Positions 25,788-35,879 of a DNA stretch of 64,000 nt are shown here, piece after piece. Where the stretch lies: positions 362,501-426,500 of the forward strand of contig JAUIRK010000819.1 in assembly GCA_030549495.1 (NCBI GenBank), written 5' to 3'. The first letter of the stretch is position 1, and each line of letters starts with the position of its first letter. The notes beneath the pieces were generated by a model. It searched no databases. It was not told the origin of the DNA and saw nothing but the letters and a program-made list of their open reading frames with translations. The position numbers and the translations under genes are program-made. The stretch comes from Nectonema munidae (Eukaryota > Nematomorpha > Nectonematoida > Nectonematidae).

Positions 25788-25903
25788 TAAACGAGAAGAA
25801 ACGAACTCTTTATACATGACAAATTGCGAATTGCACGAAAAACAAGAAGAATCACCTTCACAAAAGGACAAAAGACCACTTCAAACACCAAACACAATCC
25901 AAG
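25788..25903 (+). CDS. trh-like exon: end of PAS-B and start of tail
   Basis: The acceptor tattaag ends at 25,787 and is weak in pyrimidines. The first base completes AG-T (Ser), giving HIIS-KREETNSLYMTNCELHEK, which corresponds to family VIS...E....MDxxQL just after PAS-B. A hydrophilic stretch with QEESPSQKDKRP follows. The donor gtaaag at 25,904 leaves one base. Phase agreement on both sides supports it despite the poor acceptor. Confidence 0.82.
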
Positions 25904-25969
25904 GTAAAGAAAGTTAGCTAAGAATTTTATGCCTTTTGAGTACCTATACCTTATTAGTTTTACTTTTAG

Positions 25970-26530
25970 AAGACACTCAAGGATCTGCGCAGGTAGAAAT
26001 TTCCCATCCAGGTGAGGAGAAAAAAGTGAATTATGACGTCATGTGTGAAGAGGATATCTACAAAGATGAGGAAATGAAAACCAGTTCAAAGAATAAGAGT
26101 TATGTTCATTGCCAAGAAGAGGAAATGAGTCTTGGGAAGTATGAGAAGTCAACGGAAGACGCAATCTACACGCTCGGAAGCCGGATGAAAAGCAATCACT
26201 TATCCGTGGTGAGTCAAAGTACAATCCACGAAAAAAAGGAGAATATCGAGAAAAAGGTTAGACCGTCATCGTCGCAGTGTGAGACGAAGAAAAAAATGTG
26301 TTTGACAAAGAACTCGCTTCTCATTTCTTCAATGAATTTGTTCAACACTGCCAAAAGAAGGATCAAACTGAGGGAAAGTGGAAAGGCGTATGAAGATCTG
26401 AGCGAGGAAGGAGACCACGATGCTGATGATGATAAGCATTCCAGCCTTCACTTACCTTTACAAGACCAATGCTATCTCTTTGCAAAAGTGAAGGAAGAGG
26501 ATGAGGATTGTAGCTGCGAAAAGAAGCCAG
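25970..26530 (+). CDS. trh-like exon: C-terminal charged tail
   Basis: The acceptor tacttttag ends at 25,969, and two bases complete a Glu codon. The long frame is rich in Glu, Lys, Asp and Ser (EEKKVNYDVMCEEDIYKDEE, later DADDDKHSS and KVKEEDEDCSCEKK). The tail is not conserved in the family and I recognise no domain; acidic and serine patches suit a transactivation region. It may end by splicing at CCAG/gtaatg (26,530) or read on to a stop at 26,584-26,586, giving a shorter protein. The DNA is clearly less AT-rich than the surrounding introns. Confidence 0.85.
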
Positions 26531-27524
26531 GTAATGCAACTACATGTTGCGAAGATTTCAAACAAAAGTTCTTATTTGCTTTTTAGTTAAAAGATTATCA
26601 TAACAGAATTCAAGATCGTTAGTAGGTGTATTTCGGCTGCGCATAAATCAAGTTTAATTTGCGAGAAAAAGAGTTGAGCTAGCTGTTTACACATGTTAGA
26701 ATGAAATAAGAAAGAAACGAACGACAACTTTTGAATAGACTATAAATAATAGAGAGAAAAACTCTTTCAAATTAGGCGTACGTTCTGTTGAAGCAATTCT
26801 TACTTTTTACGCAGATTTTGATTGGTTAAGTCTGAACGCTATTTAGACTTTTCAAAATTTTCATCTAGAATGAAATGTTTGACTAAGCCTTAATTGTGTT
26901 TTAGTTTTACTGAAAATAAAAAACGTTTAACCATTAAAAAATGAGATTATAATGAGAGGCACATTTGCCTTCCTCTGAAATAATATGAAAAAGAAGCTTG
27001 CACTAACGCTACTTTTCATAGATAATTAAAAAATCTACTCTTTTCCACATGATGCGTATTATACGTGAAAGCTTATTTATGATACTTTAATTTTAAAGTA
27101 CTTTTAGGCCGAATGTGACACCTGTGTCCCATTAAATAATAATTGTCATCCATAAGTTTTCAAAATTTCATTTTCAAAAACCAAGACCAAATAGTTAAAG
27201 GTGACTGCTTGTTGAACATAAAAACTGTTCCAAATTGATTTGAAAAGTTTTTTTCTCATTACTTTCTGCAATTCAAGCATTAAAACTCATTCAGGATTAA
27301 CGGGTGCTAGTGCCCCATAAGATAAAAATTGTCTGCTTTATTTTTTAAAAACTCATTGAAAAAGATGAGCAAAAAATTTCAAAAATCTGGAAATTGACAC
27401 TTTCTGCGATATTAGTTTACCTCGTTCTTTTAATGAATTATTTTATTTCGTGGTTCTCTGGTGACCAATTGCGTCGGAAATGGTAAAAATCATAAAAATA
27501 AAAGAGTGCTTGATCAAACTTTAG

Positions 27525-27874
27525 AATTTGTCAACGAAGAGTTGGGAGGTGGTCGAAGCATAAAAGAAAGGAGAACTACAATCCCCCACTTTCCAAACGC
27601 GCTCTTATTTTCCTCCTCACTCAACTACGATCCCACGCACATTCCGCCATCATCATCCTCATCCTCATCATGGGATAACGGTGCAATCTACACTGACTCA
27701 AAAATCACAAAAATAACACAATTACCTTCCCTTGAAGGATACTTCTATCACCCGCATCAAAGCAAAAAATGTGATACCTCCACCACTACCAAATCTCAGG
27801 TCCTTGATTCCCCACTCTCTCTCCTCCCACCCAACAACCCAAAGAAGAAGGAACGAAGAAAAGATTTGCGATGA
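27525..27874 (+). CDS. candidate terminal exon of the trh-like gene
   Basis: An acceptor actttag ends at 27,524 in exactly the phase needed to continue from the donor at 26,530, giving E-FVNEELGGGRSIKERR and then a Ser/Pro/Thr-rich tail (HIPPSSSSSSSWDN, QVLDSPLSLLPPNNP) to a TGA at 27,872. Raised G+C and the open frame support coding. There is no homology support, because tails of this family diverge quickly. It may instead be a separate exon or a chance frame. AATAAA-like signals follow at about 27,979 and 28,293. Confidence 0.5.
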
Positions 27875-28189
27875 ATCTTTAAAAACCACCAAATCCTGCT
27901 TGCTCACTCGTCATGCAATTAATCTAACTGATATTAAATATTTACCTATTGAACATTCCATTGAACTCGGTCACCAAAATAAATTCAGACATCACACGAA
28001 TTATTATTTGAACACATACTTTGACTCTACACACAACACATTTATATTTTTCATTGTTTTCCAGAATGCGTTTGATAACAAAAATATAATCCCTTACTTT
28101 TTTCCAAAGTATTTAACATTTCATCGGCAATACTATATACAAAATTACTTTGTTATTTTTTCACGACTATACATGCATATGTTTATATA

Positions 28190-28217
28190 TCTATATATAT
28201 ATGTGTGTGTGTGTGTG
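28190..28217. repeat. TA/TG microsatellite
   Basis: A run of TA changing to TG, downstream of the host gene. Confidence 0.85.
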
Positions 28218-28513
28218 CATCTATATATTATTTATACATGCATATATCAAAAAATGGATTAATTTGAAAGTTTAAAGAGAATTTATAAAAAAAATAAAGA
28301 AAACACGCATTTTTGCTTTTTGCCAAGTTGAGGTAGGATGGCTTAATGTTGGACTTGAACTCAAGTGTTTTGAGAATGAAGCTTCCCAACTTTGATTCCT
28401 TTTTATTTCTTGAAGATATAGATCAGCATTAGAATGTTACAAAGAGGGAGAAAAGAAATAATTTTTTGAACACTCGTTGTTTCTTAGTACTAAATACTGT
28501 ATATAAGCATTTA

Positions 28514-28860
28514 AAATAATAATAATAATAATAATATAATAAATCGGTTTTACGGCTACTTCAAACAGCAAGCTAAGGTCTAGCCGGTGTTGCAACTATG
28601 AAAACACATAAAAAGACTACATTATTTTACATTTCCAAAATTCCCTATTTTGTTCATATCTTTAAAAACTACTTTTTTCCATGTTAATTTTGGTCTACCC
28701 TTAGATTTACCTATTATTATTTGCTGTTTGTACGCTATATTAATTAAACCTTCTCAGCTGGTCTTCTGTTTACATGCCCAAACCACCTCCGTTTAATTGC
28801 CGAACTTATTAAAAATGTGTTATTCAACTTTTGCCTTGAATATTTAGTTTAAATATACTT
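28514..28860 (-). mobile_element. 3' end of an RTE-like LINE, truncated
   Basis: Read on the minus strand, it encodes RRWFGHVNRRPAEKV and GKSKGRPKLTWKKVVFKDMN, the typical C-terminal signature of several LINE reverse transcriptases (RWFGHVxRR ... RGRPKxxWxxxVxxD). A short 3' untranslated stretch ends in a TTA/ATT microsatellite at 28,514-28,540, as RTE-type elements do. The two blocks are in different frames, so this is a dead, strongly 5'-truncated copy. Confidence 0.72.
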
Positions 28861-28979
28861 ACCTTGAAATGAAATATAAAAAAATGATAATGATGAACAC
28901 GTTTTATATGCAATGACAGACCGGTCCATAAGTGGACCATTGGCGAAAAGTGAAATCAAAATTTTTTTGAAAACAAGCA

Positions 28980-30650
28980 TTTATTGACAAAAGAAAATAA
29001 AAGTGGTTATTGATGATAAAGAGGAAAGCAGTCTCGATGGACGTTTTTCTGGCACGCAAAGCAGCATAAAAGTGATTTTTTTTTACAAACCACGCATTTT
29101 CGTTGTTGTTGCCTTAAAACGGACACTAAATAGTGCCCATTCACACTTCTAGAACTTTTAGAAAGATGAGAAGAAGGCCCTGGTTTTCTCTTGGTTTGCA
29201 AACCTTTCAATTGAAGTAAGTGTAGCGTTATTTCTCTACGGAAGTTTAGATGAGATGATTTTTTTCTGTGTTTGTCCTTTCATAATCCTTCCAGGCACCA
29301 ACAACCGAAACGTTTATTGCATGCATTGCCAAAGGCCACCACCATTTTTTCGCCTTTACTCTAGGCCTATAAGCAGCCAATAACTTGTCAAACACATCAA
29401 CCCCTCCCATTCCTTGATTGTACTTGCTAATGAGGAAAGGACAGCTAACTTCGATCTTTTTCTTCTCTAAACGTGAATACCTTTTAACTGTTCCAACAGG
29501 TTCATGCGTACAAAAGTTGGATCCAACATTCACACAAGCATTATCCCTCCATTTACAAAAATATACTCTTCCATCTGATCTATAATCGTAATACCCTCTA
29601 TTTTTCTTCTTGATTTCTTTATCCTCAATCAATGGACATTTACCGGTTCTATTACTTCTAACGGTGCCTACTGCTTTTATACCTTTTTCGCTCAATGTTT
29701 TTAAGAGGGTGTACGATGTAAAAAAATTGTTAAAATAGAATGTATGTTTTAAAGGGTTTTTAATTGTTTGGACAAAGTTTCCTACAACTTGCATGCCCAA
29801 TGGCATCTTACTTGAACCTCTCTCCTTACCTTGATATATGTGTAAAGACAAGGGGCAGCCAGAAGAGGAACACATGCACCATATTTTATAGCCAAACCTA
29901 ATAGGTTTTGCTTTTATAAACTGCTTACACGAATGAGGCCCATAATAAGGAACTATCGATTCATCTATACTTATCTCTTCATAAAGTGAACTAAACTTCA
30001 AAAATTTAGCGTTTAACATTTCATAAATAGGCCTTACTTTTGCCATTTTGTCTTCTAAATTAATTTTAGTATTATCGACAAGATGAAAGTACTTCTTTAT
30101 TTCTCGATATTACCTGACTCACTAATGTGACTCCAAGATCTAATTGAGTCGACCAAAAGTCTTCCTCTCTTGGCAATGTATGATACCCCGATAAAACAAC
30201 AAATCCGATAAAAATACCTATGTCCTTCCAATCTAGATCAATTGCTTCGTTTTTTTGATTAGCATAAGAAGTGGATAGTTTTGCCAGTGTTTCCATGTAT
30301 TCTTTTGGGAAAACTTGAAAAAAAAATCAATAGGTTCATGAGCTACGTCTTCGGCTAGCTGAGGACAATCGACGTGTGAATAAGAAGCTAAATTATTATC
30401 AAAGTTTTTCATTTTTTTCCATCTGCAGGTTTTATCTTGATCTTCTTCTACTTCAGGGTATGTTACTTCTATTTCTCCGCATGTATCTTGAGGAAAAGTA
30501 TCAAGCATATCATTTTCATCAACGTCTTGGGTATCGGTAACAACATTGTTTTTATCAGGAGGAAGTATAACTAAATCAATAGGAGTGCTATTTTCCAAAA
30601 CCTCATCTTCTTCTAAGTGCTCCAAAGCGGAAGATAAATGCTTGAACATT
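28980..30650 (-). mobile_element. PiggyBac-family transposon copy 1 (degenerate)
   Basis: Three minus-strand frames make up the transposase. An acidic N-terminal frame (30,233-30,649) precedes a segment with DIGIFIGFVVLSGYHTLPRE and FWSTQ (30,072-30,296), then the 266-codon catalytic frame (29,246-30,046). A Cys/His-rich C-terminal domain sits in a separate frame at 29,007-29,210 (CVVCKKKSLLCCFACQKNVH). One frame change lies in a nine-base A/T run near 30,320 and another near 30,090. No TTAA-flanked inverted ends were identified. Confidence 0.85.
29246..30046 (-). CDS. PiggyBac transposase, catalytic core, copy 1
   Basis: The open frame reads AKVRPIYEMLN, then SIDESIVPYYG with the first catalytic Asp (residue 28), and later YNQGMGGVDVFDKLLAAYRP with the third Asp (residue 217). 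The second catalytic site, DNFFTS in active relatives, reads FNNFFTS (residues 105-111): the Asp is Asn. The core is therefore expected to be inactive even apart from the upstream frame changes. The family cuts and pastes at TTAA. All four PiggyBac copies in this window share this strand. Confidence 0.85.
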   Translation of the reverse strand: MAKVRPIYEMLNAKFLKFSSLYEEISIDESIVPYYGPHSCKQFIKAKPIRFGYKIWCMCSSSGCPLSLHIYQGKERGSSKMPLGMQVVGNFVQTIKNPLKHTFYFNNFFTSYTLLKTLSEKGIKAVGTVRSNRTGKCPLIEDKEIKKKNRGYYDYRSDGRVYFCKWRDNACVNVGSNFCTHEPVGTVKRYSRLEKKKIEVSCPFLISKYNQGMGGVDVFDKLLAAYRPRVKAKKWWWPLAMHAINVSVVGAWKDYERTNTEKNHLI

Positions 30651-31779
30651 TCTCGCCATCCACATTAGGAGATGGATGTGATATAGTGATGAATGATACA
30701 TTTTTCTTTCTTTTGATCGTGCCGCTTTCACACTACCACTCAATTTCTTGCCATATGTTAGTATTATTTTCCTCATCACTTTTCTCTCTTGTCTTTCGCA
30801 ACAAATATTTTCCTTACCACTTCTCTCTCGTGTCTCTCGCAACTATTATTTTTCTCATCACTTCTCTATATCTAGCAGCATCACAAACCATTCAGCAAAC
30901 ACAAATGCACAAACTCACTTTTATAAACATTTATAATTCACATTTTTAACTTGATTCTACGCAAATCATATTATTTTTAGATATACTCATAAATATTAGG
31001 AATTTTATACTATTAAATTTATAGATTTAGTTGTAAAATATTTTTTAAATATACCTGAAAATGTTTCATGAAGGATTTAAGTATTACAAAAGAAGGGAAG
31101 ATAGTGATCAGATTGCTATTACTGCAGTAAAAGTTCTAGTTGTCCTGGTGAGAGAATATTTTTTAAGTTTGTCTGATCTTAGTAGCTTTTGCAACTATAA
31201 TCATACAATACACAAATTTTAGTTTTATAACTTTATCTGGTCTACCTTTTTCGCTATCAAATTTAGCAAATATTGGCACGTGCTCATTCATCTTGCTAAT
31301 TATTTAAAAAAAGCACAAAATGATAATAATTCATGGCTATATAAACTGCACAGAATTTTTATTTCTACAATCCATAACCGTTGTGGGAAAAAATCTTGCC
31401 CAAGTATTCTCAAAATTTTGAAATCATAAAAAATATTTTCAAAATATCATTTTTATCTATACTCAACAAATGTTTATTTAATAATAGAACTAAGTATAAA
31501 TGCGATGTTTTTTCAGTTTTAGTTGCATTTAGTTTTTTTAATTTTCTTTCAAATAAAATAAAGCAAAAATAATATGAATTTGAATATTTCGTATATTTTT
31601 AATCAGTTTTTCATTGATTTATAATTTATTTTTAAATAGAAGATATTGTTTAAAAAAAATTTATTTTGTGCTTTTCGTATTATACAAAATTTTATTAAAG
31701 TTAAAATTACAAAGTAATTATTTTTAGTTTTTCCCATGATTTTATATTTTTATAATTTTTGAACATTTTTTTAGGTAAA
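30650..31779. other. AT-rich gap between PiggyBac copy 1 and MULE copy b
   Basis: A T/C-rich stretch at 30,690-30,900 lies where the promoter or 5' end of PiggyBac copy 1 would be; its ORFs on both strands are low-complexity. Nothing else supportable was seen. Confidence 0.4.
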
Positions 31780-32325
31780 GTTATAGTTAGAAATGATGAA
31801 TCCAATAACACTTTTCCTTTTTTGATCATAATCATGAGAAGATTAATGAGCGAGTTGAAAAGTTTGACCAAAATATAAAACATGAAGCTAAATATTCATA
31901 TAAAACAACTATTTAAATTTATCAGTATTTTTTTATTTTCAAAAATTTATTAAAACTTGTCAAATTTACTTTATTCGAAAGGAAAATATAACAAATCTTA
32001 CCCAAGAAGATGGAAAAAATTATACATTCAAAAAAAGCATCTTGAGAAAAATAAGATATAATAAAATAGGAACAAAGCCTACAACGGATTTAAATTTTGA
32101 TATACCTGAAAAATAAACATCAGCAAATCGCCTTAATTTTTTGCAACTGGATGCTTTTACAGAGCAAAACAAAAGATTAATCATTTTTCATGAAAAGATA
32201 TTGGAACATTTAGTTCAAACGGCTCATGTTTCTGAAATATATATAGATGGAACTTTTAAAAAAGCGCCACTTTTATTCTACCAAATTGAAAATGAAAAAA
32301 AAAAATTGAAAACTTTTTTCCGAAG
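31780..32325 (+). mobile_element. MULE-type transposon fragment (copy b)
   Basis: The fragment shows a His-rich segment (DHNHEKINERVEKF), then LTQEDGKNYTFKK, and a frame at 32,141-32,329 with IYIDGTFKKAPLLFYQI, the first conserved block of MULE transposases (DGTF with the first catalytic Asp, then FYQL). It is closely similar to MULE copy a at about 37,440-37,510. It breaks off after this block at an A-rich tract, and hAT-type sequence follows. Confidence 0.75.
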
Positions 32326-32334
32326 TTAAATAGC

Positions 32335-32980
32335 CGTTCTAATGACATTTGGATCACCAGACCTTTTTCAGTGAGCGAAAGTAGCATTGATGACTCTGAT
32401 GCTGCGTGGAGTTTCTTCAAATAAGAGAAGACAGTCAATTAAAACTCGATTTTTCTGAGCAAGCACTTCCATCATTCTGGGCCAAATTAAAAACCGTTTA
32501 TCCCATTCTTTCCAAACGTGCTATGATTTTTTGATACAGTCACCTTCAACTTATCGTTGCGAGACTGGATTTTGTGCAATGATGTCCTTAACCTTCGCAT
32601 ACCACTGTTGAGCTTTTTACTCCACTGTTTTTTCAACTCAAAATTTAGGCCACAAAAAAATATGTAAGGTGGATGAAAATTAACACCCAAATTTGAAGAA
32701 ATTAATGAAGTTTTCATTTTTCACTTCGATTTAAATTTTTAACAAAAATTTCAGGGGTTGATGACCCAAAAGTCAACATGACTTCAAAAAAAAAATTTCA
32801 ATATTTTTTGAATTTTTGTAAGACTTCGATAAGACATTTTTTATATAAAGATTAGAAAACTTCTGTTATTTTTGATGATAAAATCTGATGAAAAAATGAT
32901 TTTTAAAAAACAAGCAAAAAAATTTATTAACGCCATCTATATATTTTAAAATACAATGCAAAAACAAAAATGTATAAACT
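32335..32980 (+). mobile_element. hAT (ZBED-type) transposase C-terminal part and 3' region
   Basis: Frames read IWITRPFSVSESSIDD, then REDSQLKLDFSEQALPSFWA, KLKTVYPILSKRA and QSPSTYRCETGF. This is the hAT C-terminal dimerisation region as found in ZBED5/FAM200-like proteins (FW...YP.L...A...L.PF.TTY.CE.GFS). A six-base T run near 32,526 lacks one base relative to the frame. The sequence stops resembling hAT at the edge of PiggyBac copy 2. The matching 3' terminus seems to lie at about 35,880-35,969. Confidence 0.72.
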
Positions 32981-34341
32981 TATCTGCTATCAGAGTGACA
33001 AGTAAGACATATCAGATAAGAATGCCTTTTGCAAATAAATTTTTTACAAAACGAGCATTTTCTGGTATCCCTGCTTCTGGGTTTGCATTCCGGAATAGTG
33101 CAGTATCCTCTGCTATTCGAACTACTTTCATTTATTTCTCTTTGAGGGAGAAATCCATAATACGATAAAATATTTTTGATAGGTCGTGATATTTGTGAAA
33201 CTTTAGAGCGTACAAGCATTGACTGTTCACAAAGTTTGAGAGATAAAAGCTTCAAAAAAAAATTCCTGCCTCCTTTTCTAGTTGAGCAATGTGTATCGGA
33301 GTTGAAATTATAAATTTCCCAAGAGTTGAACGCTGTCGTATCTAAGTAATTTGTAAAAACAGCCATAGTCCATCTTCTACTAGGCTTATAGGATGTAAAA
33401 TCCCTTGCCATTCTGTTTAAACAATCAACACCGCTTTTATACTTATTGTAAAGAACAAAGGTTTCGGGCTTGTTTTTATACGATGTTATAGCCACACCCC
33501 GAGTATGTTGGGAAGATAAGATATAAACCGCTTTAAAATTTTGCCTAGCATGTTTCATCGGAATGTAAGTTGAAATAGAAGCATACTCTGAGTAAACGAA
33601 CTTACTCTCAGTTTCTTGTAAGTTTAAATTACGAATGTATTTAGGTTTCAGAATATTGGGTAGAAAACGACGATTTGAGTTTATAGTGCCGCAAATAGTT
33701 AAATCTTTGCTTAGGGTCCACTTCGCTAGTTCATGAGATGTGAAAAAGCGATCAAGAAAAACTCCACATCCCCGTGGTAAATTTGATACAATTATTAATC
33801 TTTTACAAATTTCTAAACTAGAAAAATAACATTTATCAAGCAAACCAGAAATGTAAATTTCAGGCTTCATTACATAAAAAGTGTTAGCATCATTCATATG
33901 ATATACTTTGATTCTATAGTGGCCGGGTTTACTCTTATCATATATTTTTATGGGACATCCTCCTCTGAACTTGACTAGTTGCTCATCAATAGTAACTGCA
34001 TCTAGAGGCGTCCAATACCTATGACAATTATCAAAAAAATGACTATGAATCACTCTGATTGCTGACAGTTTATCATTTTGATTTCTATCAATTGAACAAT
34101 CAAAACGAATAAAAATTTTTATATATGTGAACATCCTTCTTCCCATCGCTGCACGCAAAAAAGCGTCGCCATTTTTGGAGAAAAGATACCGCGTCGCTAT
34201 TCTATGGTCTTTAGCTTGTCCAATGTAAATAAGACATCCAAAGTAAGCTAGTAGGTCACTTATATTAAACCTTTCATGACAAGCCTTTAACTCTTCCCAT
34301 TTTGAAATGCTTTTACTAAATAAATTATTTTTACTATACAT
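32980..34341 (-). CDS. PiggyBac transposase, copy 2, long open frame
   Basis: A 453-codon frame without interruption. All three catalytic aspartates are visible: TIDEQLVKFRGG (Asp 119), VFLDRFFTSHEL (Asp 197) and YKSGVDCLNRM (Asp 306); the fourth acidic position often seen in the family is Asn (309). The C-terminus carries the Cys/His cross-brace domain (about residues 412-450, CTIPEC...CSFCKKFICKRH...CLTC) that binds inverted ends in PiggyBac. The Met at 34,341 is probably internal: the frame continues upstream as FWGVYFVRHQ, matching the family's lead-in. The acidic upstream frame would be joined by an intron or is separated by decay; a strong donor-like acaagtaagt lies at about 34,500. Confidence 0.9.
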   Translation of the reverse strand: MYSKNNLFSKSISKWEELKACHERFNISDLLAYFGCLIYIGQAKDHRIATRYLFSKNGDAFLRAAMGRRMFTYIKIFIRFDCSIDRNQNDKLSAIRVIHSHFFDNCHRYWTPLDAVTIDEQLVKFRGGCPIKIYDKSKPGHYRIKVYHMNDANTFYVMKPEIYISGLLDKCYFSSLEICKRLIIVSNLPRGCGVFLDRFFTSHELAKWTLSKDLTICGTINSNRRFLPNILKPKYIRNLNLQETESKFVYSEYASISTYIPMKHARQNFKAVYILSSQHTRGVAITSYKNKPETFVLYNKYKSGVDCLNRMARDFTSYKPSRRWTMAVFTNYLDTTAFNSWEIYNFNSDTHCSTRKGGRNFFLKLLSLKLCEQSMLVRSKVSQISRPIKNILSYYGFLPQREINESSSNSRGYCTIPECKPRSRDTRKCSFCKKFICKRHSYLICLTCHSDSR

Positions 34342-34564
34342 CTGATGTCGGACAAAATATACACCCCAAAATTCAGTCTTTAGAACTTCATAAATTAGAA
34401 AGTTTTATAGGAATCATAAAAAATAATGAAACTTATATAGTTCAGAAATGTCTTCTAAAGACTGAATTTTTGAGCATATATTTTTATAAAGTTGAAAAAA
34501 CTTACTTGTAATTTTCTTCTGCTTTTTCTTCGTCATTTCAAAAATATGGGTTATTATAGTAATA

Positions 34565-34915
34565 TCAAAGAACAAATTGAAAATTTTGGACAATATCCTT
34601 TAGATTTTTTGCTTCATTTGTTGGACCATATGGACGTAGAGATAAATTACGGCAATTTCGAGCTTGAACACGACCAGTGATGGAGTCTTGAGATTCCCAA
34701 AAATATCTTGTACCGTCCGGGGCTATAAAGTTTTCATCCAAATTTTCCAGAGTTTCTTCTTCTCTTTCCTCAAGTTCTTCAAATGACTCTTCTCTTGAAA
34801 GGGGAACTTCTTCATATATATCCGACGCTGAATCGTCCGAGCAATAAAAGTACTCATCAGATTCGGTAGACGTTGAATATTCGCTTGAAGTGTTCATGAT
34901 TGTGGCAAATAACAA
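34565..34915 (-). CDS. acidic N-terminal part of PiggyBac copy 2
   Basis: A 116-codon frame rich in Glu, Asp and Ser (EELEEREEETLENLDENF), then DGTRYFWESQDSITGRV. An acidic leader followed by a Trp-containing block is usual ahead of the PiggyBac DDE region. It runs in the same direction, 220 bases upstream of the main frame. Whether it is exon 1 or simply disconnected by a frame break is unresolved. Confidence 0.6.
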   Translation of the reverse strand: MLFATIMNTSSEYSTSTESDEYFYCSDDSASDIYEEVPLSREESFEELEEREEETLENLDENFIAPDGTRYFWESQDSITGRVQARNCRNLSLRPYGPTNEAKNLKDIVQNFQFVL

Positions 34916-34999
34916 AATAATGAACGTGAAAAAACTTATTCAACACAAAGCTTTGTATCGTAAATCAACGGTGAATGCTGTGCAAAAGGAATTATTTTC

Positions 35000-35879
35000 C
35001 ACAAAGAGAACGCATAAACAAATGCCAAACAGATATTGATTTTTATTACGCAAGGTTTGCTACATACTGTCATATAAACAAATCGTCCAAGGAGCAACCA
35101 ACATTATTTATTATGATAATCAGGTCCCTTTTATTCTTAATAGATATAGATTTTTTTTTCCTGCTATCAACAAAAGGCAGTCTATAAAAGCGACTTGTCC
35201 TACTTATAAATTTATTTACCAAGACAACGCCTGTAAATATCACTGGAAAATGAGGCTTTTTTACAAAAAGTTGTAGATAAAGATTTTATAAAAGCTATGG
35301 TATTTTAATATTATATTCAATTTATTATTATGCCATTCATTTTTTTTATTTACAAATATATTCTCGTAAATATTTCTGTTTTTTGAAAAAAAAAGATGGC
35401 GTTAAATTGAATATAATAAAACTTTTATTTTTTGTTGATTTGCTTTCTAAGTTTTTTTTCAGAAACATTGGTTAGATGAATTATTATTGAGATAAAAAAA
35501 ACCTCAAAAACAAAAAATCAGATGTTTTAAAGTTATTAAATGTTTCTTATTTAGATCTAACTTTATTTTAACTTGAAATTAACAGGACATGGGCTTTTTA
35601 CTCCAGTATTGTGGCATTGGTGTATTATTATTTATATACTGTGGCATGCGAAAAACAAGTGCACGTAATAAGCTTGCAAATGATTCAGACACGAGATGCT
35701 GTTTGTCGAGCATTACACCATGTTTTGAAAAACTTTTGTTTGACAAACAATACCAGCCTTCCAATTAAATTATACTGAATTTGTTAGATTATATTAATTT
35801 AAATAAATTTTTTCAATTAAATTTTCTAGTGTTTGTATTATAAAATATAACATGTAAATTTTCTTGTTTTTAACTTTAA
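35000..35879. other. AT-rich gap, possible hAT internal DNA
   Basis: No supported gene. A 61-codon minus-strand frame at 35,579-35,764 lies in slightly less AT-rich sequence and may be a remnant of the interrupted hAT element. Confidence 0.3.

Larger units (their letters stand above)
7238..27874 (+). other. Trachealess/NPAS1/3-like bHLH-PAS transcription factor, multi-exon gene model
   Basis: The gene encodes a class I bHLH-PAS factor. Members of this family work in the nucleus as dimers with ARNT/Tango and control programmes such as tracheal and salivary development in insects. The proposed exons are 7238-7470, 10456-10517, 13758-13847, 16430-16553, 16781-16887, 17329-17540, 23600-23706, 24680-24827, 25788-25903 and 25970-26530, then either read-through to a stop at 26,586 or splicing to 27525-27874. 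All junctions have AG/GT borders and matching phases, and both endings keep one open frame (about 604 or 702 codons from the bHLH exon). The basic region [17 protein letters not shown] is diagnostic for Trh/NPAS1/3 rather than Single-minded. PAS-A ([14 protein letters not shown]), the inter-PAS FCIRMKSTL block and PAS-B (YYRFINKTGGYVW) follow in order. The N-terminus is missing and the sequence is fairly divergent, so a lineage-specific paralogue is possible. Confidence 0.86.
32900..35000 (-). mobile_element. PiggyBac-family transposon copy 2 (best preserved)
   Basis: It contains a long transposase frame (32,980-34,341) and an upstream acidic frame (34,565-34,915). The ends are approximate, since neither inverted repeats nor TTAA duplications were confirmed. 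The element lies between hAT sequence on both sides and appears to have been inserted into it. Its open core suggests it is the youngest of the four copies. Confidence 0.8.

Noticed and set aside
27732-28262. A 176-codon ORF downstream of the gene
   Set aside because: Its first part is an alternative frame of the candidate terminal exon and the rest is low-complexity AT translation with a microsatellite.
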